DNA of 64,000 nt from Faecalibacterium sp. I4-3-84 (GTDB lineage Bacteria; Bacillota; Clostridia; Oscillospirales; Ruminococcaceae), in assembly GCF_023347255.1 (NCBI RefSeq), contig NZ_CP094466.1, forward strand, positions 1,240,001-1,304,000, read 5' to 3'. The position numbers and the translations under genes are program-made. Below the pieces are notes generated by a model. The model ran no database searches. It had not been told where the DNA came from and worked only from the letters and a program-made list of their open reading frames with translations. Each line of letters opens with the position of its first letter. Positions within the stretch are counted from its first letter, which is position 1. Below are positions 7,801 to 17,555 of this stretch, piece after piece.

Positions 7801-8208
7801 ATGCTGTATGGCATCGGCTGCGACCTGTGCGAGATCGCGCATCTGGAAAAAAGCCTTACCGGCGCACACGCTGCAGCCTTTATCCGCCGGGTGTACGGCG
7901 AGGCCGAACGCGCTGCGCTGAGCCTTGACGAACCGCTGCCCGCCGGGCGCAGCGCCGCCCACCGGCTTGCCAGCGCCGCAGCCAACTTTGCCGCCAAGGA
8001 AGCCTTTTTAAAGGCGGCAGGCACCGGCCTGCGGGAGCCGTTCTCCCTGTGTGAGATCGAGGCTGTCCGGCTGGAAAGCGGTGCACCTGCCTATCATTTT
8101 TCCGGCCAGACGGCGGAATGGATGCAGGCCCATGGCCTTACCGCCCGGCTCTCTCTGAGCCACGAGGGCGGCATGGCGCTGGCCTTCTGCACACTGGAAA
8201 CTCTGTAA
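7801..8208 (+). CDS. acpS: Holo-[acyl-carrier-protein] synthase
   Basis: Transfers 4'-phosphopantetheine from CoA to apo-ACP, activating fatty-acid synthesis. The protein (135 aa, normal size) shows the two family motifs: GIGCDLCEIAHLEKSL at the N-terminus, with the metal-binding aspartate, and ANFAAKEAFLKAAGTGL in the middle. LSLSHEGGMALAFC closes the fold. AAGGAGGG precedes the ATG by 5 bases. The next gene is a MazF-type toxin, an arrangement that recalls the Bacillus acpS-ydcC-alr-ndoAI-ndoA order with the middle genes absent. Confidence 0.93.
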   Translation: MLYGIGCDLCEIAHLEKSLTGAHAAAFIRRVYGEAERAALSLDEPLPAGRSAAHRLASAAANFAAKEAFLKAAGTGLREPFSLCEIEAVRLESGAPAYHFSGQTAEWMQAHGLTARLSLSHEGGMALAFCTLETL

Positions 8209-8344
8209 GCCTTTGTGCATACAATGGAATATCCCCTGCGCTGCATAACCGGCGCGCAGCCGGCTCATACTGAGATCAGACGAAGATGCGCCGGACGCAT
8301 CACATAAGCGGGGCGCATCCTCCAAATGCAGGGAGGGAGATTCC

Positions 8345-8695
8345 ATGGAGGTACACAGAGGAGAAGTTTTTTACGCAGATCTTTCGCCGGTGGTGGGGTC
8401 GGAGCAGGGCGGCGTGCGCCCGGTACTGATCGTGCAGAACGAGATCGGCAACCGGCACAGCCCTACCGTGATCGCTGCGGCCATTACATCCCGGCTGGAC
8501 AAAGCCCGCCTGCCCACCCACATCAATATCCGGGCAGCGGATACCGGCCTTGCCAAGGACAGCGTGGTGCTGCTGGAGCAGATCCGCACGCTGGATAAGC
8601 ACCGCCTGCGGGAGCGGGCCGGGCAGATCACGCCGGAAGATCAGAAACGTGTGGATCAGGCTTTGGATGTAAGCCTGGGGCTTACTTCATATTAA
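8345..8695 (+). CDS. ndoA: MazF/EndoA type mRNA interferase toxin
   Basis: A 116-aa endoribonuclease of the MazF/PemK family that cleaves mRNA at short sites. The motifs HRGEVFYADLSPVVGSEQGG, RPVLIVQNEIGN and SPTVIAAAITSR match EndoA of Bacillus, including the conserved GGVRPVLI block and the later LEQIRTLDK. A GGAGGGA ribosome site precedes the ATG. No antitoxin gene is visible: the 136 bases between acpS and this gene have no open frame of useful length and no ribbon-helix-helix coding sequence. The antitoxin may lie elsewhere or the protein may be tolerated. Confidence 0.92.
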   Translation: MEVHRGEVFYADLSPVVGSEQGGVRPVLIVQNEIGNRHSPTVIAAAITSRLDKARLPTHINIRAADTGLAKDSVVLLEQIRTLDKHRLRERAGQITPEDQKRVDQALDVSLGLTSY

Positions 8696-8736
8696 GGGGC
8701 TGTTGCAAAACAGCTCTCTGAAAAGATCATGCACAA

Positions 8737-8790
8737 AACCCGGAACCTTTTCTCGGCCAAAACGGCTCAAAAAGGCTCCGGGTTTCTGAT
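8737..8790 (+). terminator. Terminator after the MazF-type gene
   Basis: AACCCGGA-ACCTTTT pairs with AAAAAGG-CTCCGGGTT, followed by TCTGATTTTA. The remaining bases up to nagA contain a possible -10 (TATACT, about 8892) but no convincing -35. Confidence 0.75.
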
Positions 8791-8968
8791 TTTACGCTGT
8801 TTCTTTGTGCAAGCTGCGATCGTTTTTTCATTTTCCAGCTTAATTTTTTTGAAAAGGCGCGCGAAGGCTGGTTATTCCCGCCAGAAAATGCTATACTTTT
8901 CCGTAGAATGGTTGTGCTGTCGTGCACAGCATATGCAGGTTTTATGATGATATCGGAGGGCTGATTAT

Positions 8969-10105
8969 ATGATCATCCAGAGCAAAAAAGTATGGATCGC
9001 CGACCAGTTCATTTCTGCCGCAGTCGAACTGGAGCAGGGCAAGATCACCGGCATCTTCCCCTATGGTGAAAAGCAGGCCGATGTGGACTATGGCTCCAAG
9101 CGCATCGTGCCCGGTTTTATGGATATCCACTGCCATGGTGCCTACGAGTTCGACACCAACGACGCAAAGCCGGAGGGTCTGCGCTACTGGGCAAAGCATA
9201 TCGTCTCTGAGGGTGTGACCAGCTTTCTGGCCACTACCGTCACCCAGAGCGTGGAGGTGCTGACCAACGCCGTGGCCAATGTGGCCGACGTGATGGAGGG
9301 CAGCTACGAAGGTGCCGAGATCCTTGGCATCCACTTTGAAGGCCCCTACCTCGATATGAAGTACAAGGGCGCACAGCCTCCGGAGTACATTGCAAAGCCC
9401 AGCGTGGAGCAGTTCAAGCACTACCAGCAGGCAGCACGCGGCCACATCCGCTATGTGACCCTTGCACCGGAACACGACGAAGGGTTTGCACTGACCCATT
9501 ACCTGACCGGGCACGGCGTGGTGGTCAGCATCGGCCATAGTGCCGCCACCTATGAGCAGGCCGTGATGGCCTATGCCAACGGTGCCCGCTCCATGACCCA
9601 CGTGTACAACGGCATGTCCCCCTTCGCCCACCGCGCCAACGGTCTGGTGGGCGCAGCCTACCGCATCCGCACCATGTACGGCGAGATTATCTGCGACGGC
9701 TGCCACTCCACCCCTGCTGCCCTGAACAACTACTTCATGAGCAAAGGCCCGGATTACGCCATCATGATCTCGGATGCACTGATGGCCAAGGGCACCCCCA
9801 TCGGCAGCGAGTACATCTTTGGCGGCAACCATATCACCATCTACCCGGACGGCAGCGCCCATCTGGACAACGGCACGCTGGCCGGTTCCACTTTGAACAT
9901 CAACAAGGGCCTGCGCATTCTGGTGGAGGAGGCCATGGTGCCCTTCAACTATGCACTGAACGCCTGCACCATCAACCCGGCACACTGCCTGCATCTGGAC
10001 GACCGCAAGGGTTCCATCCAGATCGGCAAGGATGCCGACCTTGTGGTGCTGGACGACAACTACGATGTGCTGCAGACCTACTGCATGGGCAAGGCCCAGC
10101 TGTAA
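8969..10105 (+). CDS. nagA: N-acetylglucosamine-6-phosphate deacetylase
   Basis: Converts GlcNAc-6-phosphate to glucosamine-6-phosphate and acetate, in amino-sugar catabolism and murein recycling. The 378-aa amidohydrolase has the metal-binding PGFMDIHCHGAYEFD, HFEGPYLD with the bridging glutamate, and SIGHSAATYEQA. It also has THVYNGMSPFAHR and the catalytic aspartate in MISDALMAKG. TCGGAGGG lies upstream of the ATG. It may be cotranscribed with the following two-component pair, since only 39 bases separate them and no terminator is seen. Confidence 0.95.
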   Translation: MIIQSKKVWIADQFISAAVELEQGKITGIFPYGEKQADVDYGSKRIVPGFMDIHCHGAYEFDTNDAKPEGLRYWAKHIVSEGVTSFLATTVTQSVEVLTNAVANVADVMEGSYEGAEILGIHFEGPYLDMKYKGAQPPEYIAKPSVEQFKHYQQAARGHIRYVTLAPEHDEGFALTHYLTGHGVVVSIGHSAATYEQAVMAYANGARSMTHVYNGMSPFAHRANGLVGAAYRIRTMYGEIICDGCHSTPAALNNYFMSKGPDYAIMISDALMAKGTPIGSEYIFGGNHITIYPDGSAHLDNGTLAGSTLNINKGLRILVEEAMVPFNYALNACTINPAHCLHLDDRKGSIQIGKDADLVVLDDNYDVLQTYCMGKAQL

Positions 10106-10144
10106 TTTCTGGCTGACGCGAACAAAGGATGTGTTAAACCCGTT

Positions 10145-10879
10145 ATGATCCAGATCGCCTTCTGCGACGATGACCAGACAGTTCTGGACCAGCTCTCTGC
10201 CCTGCTGGAAAAATATCGCGCCCAGCGCTGTGTCCAGATCCAGTGCACAGTCTTTCACAGCCCGCTGGATCTGCTGGCCGAGATCGAAAAGGGCACCCGG
10301 TACGATATCCTGTTTCTGGATGTCATCATGCCGGCCGAAAACGGCATTACCGCCGCCAAGGAGATCCGGCAGTACGATAACGTCGTCAAGATCATCTTTC
10401 TCACTTCTTCCGCCGAGTTTGCAGTGGAATCCTATGTGGTGGGTGCCTATTTCTACCAGATCAAGCCCATCTGGGAGGACAGCTTTTTCCGTCTGACGGA
10501 TTCGGTGATCGCCGAGTGCCGCCGCGCCGACCAGCGCAGCCTGATCCTGCGCTGCAAGACCGGCATCTCCCGCATCGATCTGGACCAGCTGCTCTACTGC
10601 GAAGTGCTGGGCCGTACCCTGCTGTTCCATCTGGCGGACGGCACCGTGCTGGAAAGCACCGGCAGCATGGACGAACTGGCCCGCCAGCTGACCCCTCACG
10701 AGAGCTTTCTGCGCACGCATCGCTCTTTTCTTGTAAATATGGAGTATATCCAGAACATCTCCACCCGCGCCGTTACCCTGACGAACCTTGCGCAGATCCC
10801 CATTCCGCACGGAAAGTCTGCTGAGATCCGGCGGCAGTATCTGGAATATGCCTTCCGCCGAAAGCAGGTGATGATATGA
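10145..10879 (+). CDS. LytTR family response regulator (AgrA-like)
   Basis: A 244-aa regulator. The receiver domain covers residues 1-120 with acidic residues D8-D10, phospho-acceptor D59 in LFLDVIMPAENG and K107 in YQIKPI. A LytTR DNA-binding domain occupies about 135-240 (SGISRIDLDQLLYCE-type strand, then HESFLRTHRSFLVNMEYI). Such regulators often control bacteriocin, quorum or virulence genes. It overlaps the following kinase gene by four bases (ATGA), so the two are coupled. No peptide pheromone gene is evident nearby. Confidence 0.93.
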   Translation: MIQIAFCDDDQTVLDQLSALLEKYRAQRCVQIQCTVFHSPLDLLAEIEKGTRYDILFLDVIMPAENGITAAKEIRQYDNVVKIIFLTSSAEFAVESYVVGAYFYQIKPIWEDSFFRLTDSVIAECRRADQRSLILRCKTGISRIDLDQLLYCEVLGRTLLFHLADGTVLESTGSMDELARQLTPHESFLRTHRSFLVNMEYIQNISTRAVTLTNLAQIPIPHGKSAEIRRQYLEYAFRRKQVMI

Positions 10880-12165
10880 GCACACCCTTTGCAGATGCGC
10901 TTTCGCTGTGCAACCTTGCCTCGGTGGGTATTTTCGGCATCGTGCTGTCCGCTGCGTTCTGTGAGCTGGAATGGACCCGCCAGCGCAAGCTCCTGCTTGC
11001 GGGATGCACCGTGCTGATGCTGGCGCTGCAGGGCGTTGTGAGCCTGCGGTGGAGCACCAGCTTTGCCCGGTATCTCTACCCGGTCATTACCCACCTGCCG
11101 CTGGTCATACTGCTGGTCGCCATGACCCGCAAGGTGCTCTGGTCACTGATCGCCGTGCTGACAGCCTACCTGTGCTGCCAGCTGCGGCGCTGGGCCGCAC
11201 TGCTGGTCATTGCGCTGTTCCCGACAGGCGGCACCGCGCTGCAGGATGCCACCGAGCTGGTCGTCACCCTGCCGCTGCTGCTGGCACTGGTGCACTGGAT
11301 CGCGCCTTCGGTGCGCGCGCTGTCGCACTCTTCGCTCAAGCTGCAGCTGCAGTTCGGCGTGATCCCGCTGCTGAGCTATGTCTTTGACTACTTTACCCGC
11401 ATTTATACCGATCTGCTCTCCAGCGGCAATCAGGCTGCAGTGGAGTTCATGCCCTTTGTGTGTAGTCTGGCCTATCTGGCCTTTGTGCTGCAGACCACGC
11501 AGGAGCAGAAGCGGCGCAGCCAGCTGGAGCAGACCCAGAACAGCCTGAACCTGCAGGTAGCGCAGGCTGTGCGCGAGATCGATGCCCTGCGGGAAAGCCA
11601 ACGCAAGGCCAGCACCTACCGCCACGACCTGCGCCATCATTTACAGTACATTTCCGCCTGCATCGAAAATGGCCGTGCCGAAGCCGCGCAGGAGTACATC
11701 CACAGCGTGTGCGCAGAGATCGAAGCCAGCAAGGTGAACGTCTACTGTGAAAATGAGGCCGCAAACCTCATTCTCTCGGCCTTTGCAACCCGCGCGCAGA
11801 ACAGCGGCATCGACTTCCGGGTGCATGCCGCCATCCCGCTGGTGCTGCCTTTGCCGGACAGCGACCTGTGTGTGCTGCTTTCCAACGCGCTGGAAAATGC
11901 CCTGCACGCCGGGCAGCGCCAGCGTGAGGCCGGAAAGCCCGCTGTTGTGGAGACCACCGCCTACCAAAAGGACGGCAGACTGTTTTTACAGATCGCAAAC
12001 TCCTGCAGCTTCCCGGTGCAGTTCCGTGCCGAGGGCATCCCCACCACCAGCCAGCCCGGCCACGGCCTTGGCGTGCGCAGCATCTGCGCCATTGTGGAGC
12101 AGTATGGCGGCATGTACAGCTTTTCGCAGCAGCAGAACCAGTTTGTGCTGCGCATCTCTCTGTAA
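10876..12165 (+). CDS. GHKL-domain sensor histidine kinase (AgrC-like)
   Basis: A 429-aa membrane kinase. About six hydrophobic segments span residues 10-205, a coiled linker follows (205-240), then the dimerisation block STYRHDLRHHLQYI with H250 or H254 as phosphate acceptor. The ATP-binding GHKL domain has the N box LLSNALENALHAG and the G box GHGLGVRSICAIVEQYGG. It pairs with the LytTR regulator immediately upstream. The signal is unknown; the polytopic sensor resembles those of peptide-sensing agr-type systems, but no agrD/agrB genes are in the window. Confidence 0.92.
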   Translation: MSTPFADALSLCNLASVGIFGIVLSAAFCELEWTRQRKLLLAGCTVLMLALQGVVSLRWSTSFARYLYPVITHLPLVILLVAMTRKVLWSLIAVLTAYLCCQLRRWAALLVIALFPTGGTALQDATELVVTLPLLLALVHWIAPSVRALSHSSLKLQLQFGVIPLLSYVFDYFTRIYTDLLSSGNQAAVEFMPFVCSLAYLAFVLQTTQEQKRRSQLEQTQNSLNLQVAQAVREIDALRESQRKASTYRHDLRHHLQYISACIENGRAEAAQEYIHSVCAEIEASKVNVYCENEAANLILSAFATRAQNSGIDFRVHAAIPLVLPLPDSDLCVLLSNALENALHAGQRQREAGKPAVVETTAYQKDGRLFLQIANSCSFPVQFRAEGIPTTSQPGHGLGVRSICAIVEQYGGMYSFSQQQNQFVLRISL

Positions 12166-12237
12166 AAGGTCGATTCAATGCATTTTATGGGCGACTCGTG
12201 CCAATTGCACCAGTCGGCACTGCTTTTGCGCTATAGT

Positions 12238-12277
12238 AAGCTCAGACGGTTCTACTGCCGTCTAAGCTTATTTTTTT
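12238..12277 (+). terminator. Terminator hairpin directly upstream of the lemA-like gene
   Basis: AAGCT-AGACGG and CCGTCT-AGCTT form a stem around TTCTACTG, followed by seven T residues. It starts right after a TATAGT box and ends only four bases before GGAGGG of the next gene. It may end the kinase operon or attenuate the downstream gene. Confidence 0.75.
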
Positions 12278-12292
12278 CAGGGAGGGTCTTCT

Positions 12293-12850
12293 ATGGCATT
12301 TCTGCTCATCCCGGTCATTTTGCTGGCCGTGGTCTGGCTCAGCTACATCTGCCGCCGTCTCAGCGAGCTGAACGAGAATGTCAACACTGCCATGAACCAG
12401 ATCGGCCTGCAGCTTTCTTCCCGCTTCCGTGCTTTGGAAGCCCTGCTGGAACTGGCCCGCACCCACGGCCTTTCGGCCCAGCTGGTGCTGCTGCCGCCCT
12501 CCATCAATGCCCTGTCCACACCGGCGCAGGTGCTGGAACAGGAGCAGCATCTTGCACAGGCCATGTCCTACATCACCATTGCGGCCGAGAACCACCCTTC
12601 CCTGAAAGCAGACCCCGCCTACCAGCGCTGCATGGAAGCGGCCAACTGCTACAGTCGGATGGTCTATACCAGCAGCCTGATCTACAACGATTCCGTCACC
12701 CGGCTCAACTGTGCACTGGAGCAAAAGCGCCTTGGCCTGCTGGCCGGTCTGCTGGGCATTGCCCCGCGGGAATACCTGCAGTTTGCACCGGATGCACCGG
12801 TGGCCTGTCCTGTCCAGCCCTCGCAGCCTTTTCGGCGGGAACCCGCATAA
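12293..12850 (+). CDS. LemA family protein
   Basis: A 185-aa protein with one N-terminal membrane anchor (residues 2-18, FLLIPVILLAVVWLSYI) and an all-helical body. The pattern ELNENVNTAMNQIGLQLSSRF...ALLELA matches the first LemA helices. AANCYSRMVYTSSLIYNDSVTRL...LLGI matches the conserved YN...YN...FP-type tail. LemA proteins are membrane-anchored four-helix bundles of unknown function. The GGAGGG site is 6 bases from ATG. A terminator-like hairpin sits just before it. Confidence 0.8.
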   Translation: MAFLLIPVILLAVVWLSYICRRLSELNENVNTAMNQIGLQLSSRFRALEALLELARTHGLSAQLVLLPPSINALSTPAQVLEQEQHLAQAMSYITIAAENHPSLKADPAYQRCMEAANCYSRMVYTSSLIYNDSVTRLNCALEQKRLGLLAGLLGIAPREYLQFAPDAPVACPVQPSQPFRREPA

Positions 12851-12942
12851 AACTTCTTCATCGTAAAAGCCCGGCACCTCGATCCGCTTGAAGGTGGAAT
12901 AAAATCACAGGGCGCATTCGTTCCACCCTTAATACGCAAAAC

Positions 12943-12976
12943 ACCCCTCGGCTTCCGCAGCAGGAAACCGAGGGGT
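12943..12976. terminator. Convergent terminator between the lemA-like gene and the AEC transporter
   Basis: ACCCCTCGG and CCGAGGGGT enclose CTTCCGCAGCAGGAAA, with a T-rich tail on each strand. It resembles the terminator part of the repeat copies at 19.6 and 38.3 kb. Confidence 0.75.
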
Positions 12977-13021
12977 ATTTGTTATGCTTTATTTGTGTTA
13001 TTTGTGTCGGTTCAAGCCCTT

Positions 13022-13090
13022 ACGCGATCACTTGCGGGGATTCTTGATGGCAGCCCTGGGCGGGTGACAAAATTGCAGGGCGTTCGCACG
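13022..13090 (-). repeat. Dispersed 3'-flank repeat, copy A (diverged)
   Basis: Contains CTTGCGGGGATTCTTGATG then GCAGCC(C)TGGGCGGGTG and ACAAAATTGCAGGGCG, matching copies B and C with scattered changes. The core is at 13050-13082. It begins 11 bases past the stop codon of the minus-strand AEC gene and is followed, in that direction, by the terminator above. Confidence 0.8.
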
Positions 13091-13093
13091 TAC

Positions 13094-14017
13094 TTACATC
13101 TGGTACAATGCCACCATCAGCGGCATCGTGACGATACACAGCAGTGTCGTTACCACATTGATCGCGCTGGCGTAGTCTGCATCTTTGCCGTACACCTGCG
13201 CCATCTGGGTCAGTGTGGACGCGGACGGCGTGCAGATGGCAAGCAGTGTAACCAGCAGTATTGTTCTGCCCTCCGGCACTAGTGCTGCAAGGCTGCTGTA
13301 TTTCAACAGTACGATTCCTATCAGCGGGATGCCCACCAGACGCAGCAGCGTGATCCACCATAGTCTGTGATAGCTTAGCAGTTTTTTCAGGTCCATTTCT
13401 GCGATCAGCATACCGAGTATCAGCATTCCCATTGGACCAACCATACTGCTGATCGAATCCACCGCATCCTGCACAGGTGCAGGCAACTGGATCCGCAGCA
13501 GGAACAGCAGCACCCCAGCAAAAATGGCGATCATGTTGATATTGGTCAGAATCTTTTTCAGGTCGATTCCTTTTTCTCCGCAGAGCTTCATTTTAGCATG
13601 GCTCCACAGCAGAAAAAGCTGCACCGAAAGAAATGCGCTGGTGTAAATGACCCATTCCTTGCCCAGAATGGCCGTCACAATGGGAATAATAAGGTTCCCT
13701 GCGTTGGAATAGATCAGCGAGGTCTCCTCTACACCATCCAGTTTCAGCACCTTGCCCAGAAAGCCAACCACCACGATCAGCACCAGATGCAGCAGCGCTG
13801 ACGCAGCCAGTGCCAGCAGCAGACCGTTCAGAATCTCGGGCTGATACTCCACCTGAAACGACGAGATGATCACACATGGCATGACCAGATACAGTGAGAT
13901 CATGGAGAGCACCTTGCTGTCCTGACTACGGACGATGCCGCAGCGCACCAGCACAATGCCCAGAGCCATGACCAAAAACAGCGAAAGGATCTTTTTTGCC
14001 AGAATCAAGCTTATCAT
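13094..14017 (-). CDS. AEC (auxin efflux carrier) family transporter
   Basis: A 307-aa membrane protein of about ten hydrophobic segments, with the family's N-terminal ILSLFLVMALGIVLVR, the mid-protein YSNAGNLIIPIVTAILG, and MVGPMGMLILGMLIAEMDLK. Bacterial members export or import organic acids such as malate or malonate; the substrate here is unknown. Start ATG 14017 follows AAAGGAA; a longer frame begins upstream without a ribosome site. It is separated from the PTS operon by a terminator, so it is probably its own unit. A dispersed repeat lies in its 3' flank. Confidence 0.88.
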   Translation of the reverse strand: MISLILAKKILSLFLVMALGIVLVRCGIVRSQDSKVLSMISLYLVMPCVIISSFQVEYQPEILNGLLLALAASALLHLVLIVVVGFLGKVLKLDGVEETSLIYSNAGNLIIPIVTAILGKEWVIYTSAFLSVQLFLLWSHAKMKLCGEKGIDLKKILTNINMIAIFAGVLLFLLRIQLPAPVQDAVDSISSMVGPMGMLILGMLIAEMDLKKLLSYHRLWWITLLRLVGIPLIGIVLLKYSSLAALVPEGRTILLVTLLAICTPSASTLTQMAQVYGKDADYASAINVVTTLLCIVTMPLMVALYQM

Positions 14018-14075
14018 ATCGATATTCCTTTGCGGCAGCTGTTGTACGTGCTGCACTCTCACACAAAAAAATCAA

Positions 14076-14113
14076 GTGCAGTATTTTTCTTGTTGTTTTG
14101 AAAAATACTGCAC
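14076..14113. terminator. Terminator of the PTS beta-glucoside operon
   Basis: GTGCAGTATTTTTC and its exact complement GAAAAATACTGCAC form a 14-bp stem. T tracts lie on both sides, the minus-strand one (ATTTTTTTG) directly after the stem. Confidence 0.88.
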
Positions 14114-14130
14114 CGATCTTTTTTATTTGA

Positions 14131-16867
<2,737 letters not shown>

Positions 16868-16902
16868 GTTTTTTCTCCTCCAAAAGGGATTTTCCAAACA
16901 AC

Positions 16903-17208
16903 TCAGCCGTTGTTCACCAGATCCTCGGCCTGCTTCAGAATGGCAGCACCGTTGCAGCGGCCATAGGCCAGTGCATCAATGACCGCCACCGGTGCACTGT
17001 CACCCACAGTTGCCTTGACCTTGCGCTGCAGATGGCGCACCTGCGGGCCCAGCAGCAGCACATCAAAGTTGCCAACGTTCTCCGCAATCTTGTTCTGATC
17101 CACAGCCCAGATCTCATAGTCCTTGCCCTGCTCCTTTGCAGCGTCCTTCATCTTCTGGACGACGACGCTCGTGGACATTCCCAAGCAGCAAGCCAGCATG
17201 ATTTTCAT
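16903..17208 (-). CDS. celA: PTS system IIB component, lactose/cellobiose family
   Basis: A 101-aa cytoplasmic phosphocarrier. The P-loop-like MLACCLGMSTSVVV near the N-terminus carries the phospho-accepting cysteine (C7 by alignment with the usual VCSAGMST; the neighbour is also cysteine). LLLGPQVRHL is the second conserved block. It accepts phosphate from IIA and passes it to sugar bound at IIC. It is encoded between IIA and IIC. Confidence 0.93.
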   Translation of the reverse strand: MKIMLACCLGMSTSVVVQKMKDAAKEQGKDYEIWAVDQNKIAENVGNFDVLLLGPQVRHLQRKVKATVGDSAPVAVIDALAYGRCNGAAILKQAEDLVNNG

Positions 17209-17237
17209 AACGATCCTTCCTTTCTTGTGTTCCGTGT

Positions 17238-17555
17238 TTATTTATGATTCTGCTTATAGAGTTCAATGAACTCTTCTGCAAAATCGATGGACATGATTGC
17301 CATGGTCAGGTGATCCTCTGCGTGGATCAGCACGATGTTCAGTTCCACGCTCTTGCCCTGAGCTTCGCTCTGCAGCATATCGTTCTGTACATCGTGCGCC
17401 TTGGCCATCTGCTCTCTTGCTTCGGCCAGATTTTTTTCGGCCTGTTCAAAATTGCCGTTGCGGGCCTCCTCGATTGCCATCAGTGCCAGCGATTTTGCAT
17501 CACCAGCGCAGGCGATAATTTCAAATGCAACTTCGTACTTCTCGTCATCAACCAT
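17238..17555 (-). CDS. celC: PTS system IIA component, lactose/cellobiose family
   Basis: A 105-aa helical phosphocarrier that takes phosphate from HPr. The phospho-histidine is H78 in VLIHAEDHL, with D81 as the metal ligand of the trimer. FEIIACAGDAKSLALMAIEEAR matches the family's first helix. Its start overlaps the end of the PRD regulator by 8 bases. Confidence 0.93.
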   Translation of the reverse strand: MVDDEKYEVAFEIIACAGDAKSLALMAIEEARNGNFEQAEKNLAEAREQMAKAHDVQNDMLQSEAQGKSVELNIVLIHAEDHLTMAIMSIDFAEEFIELYKQNHK

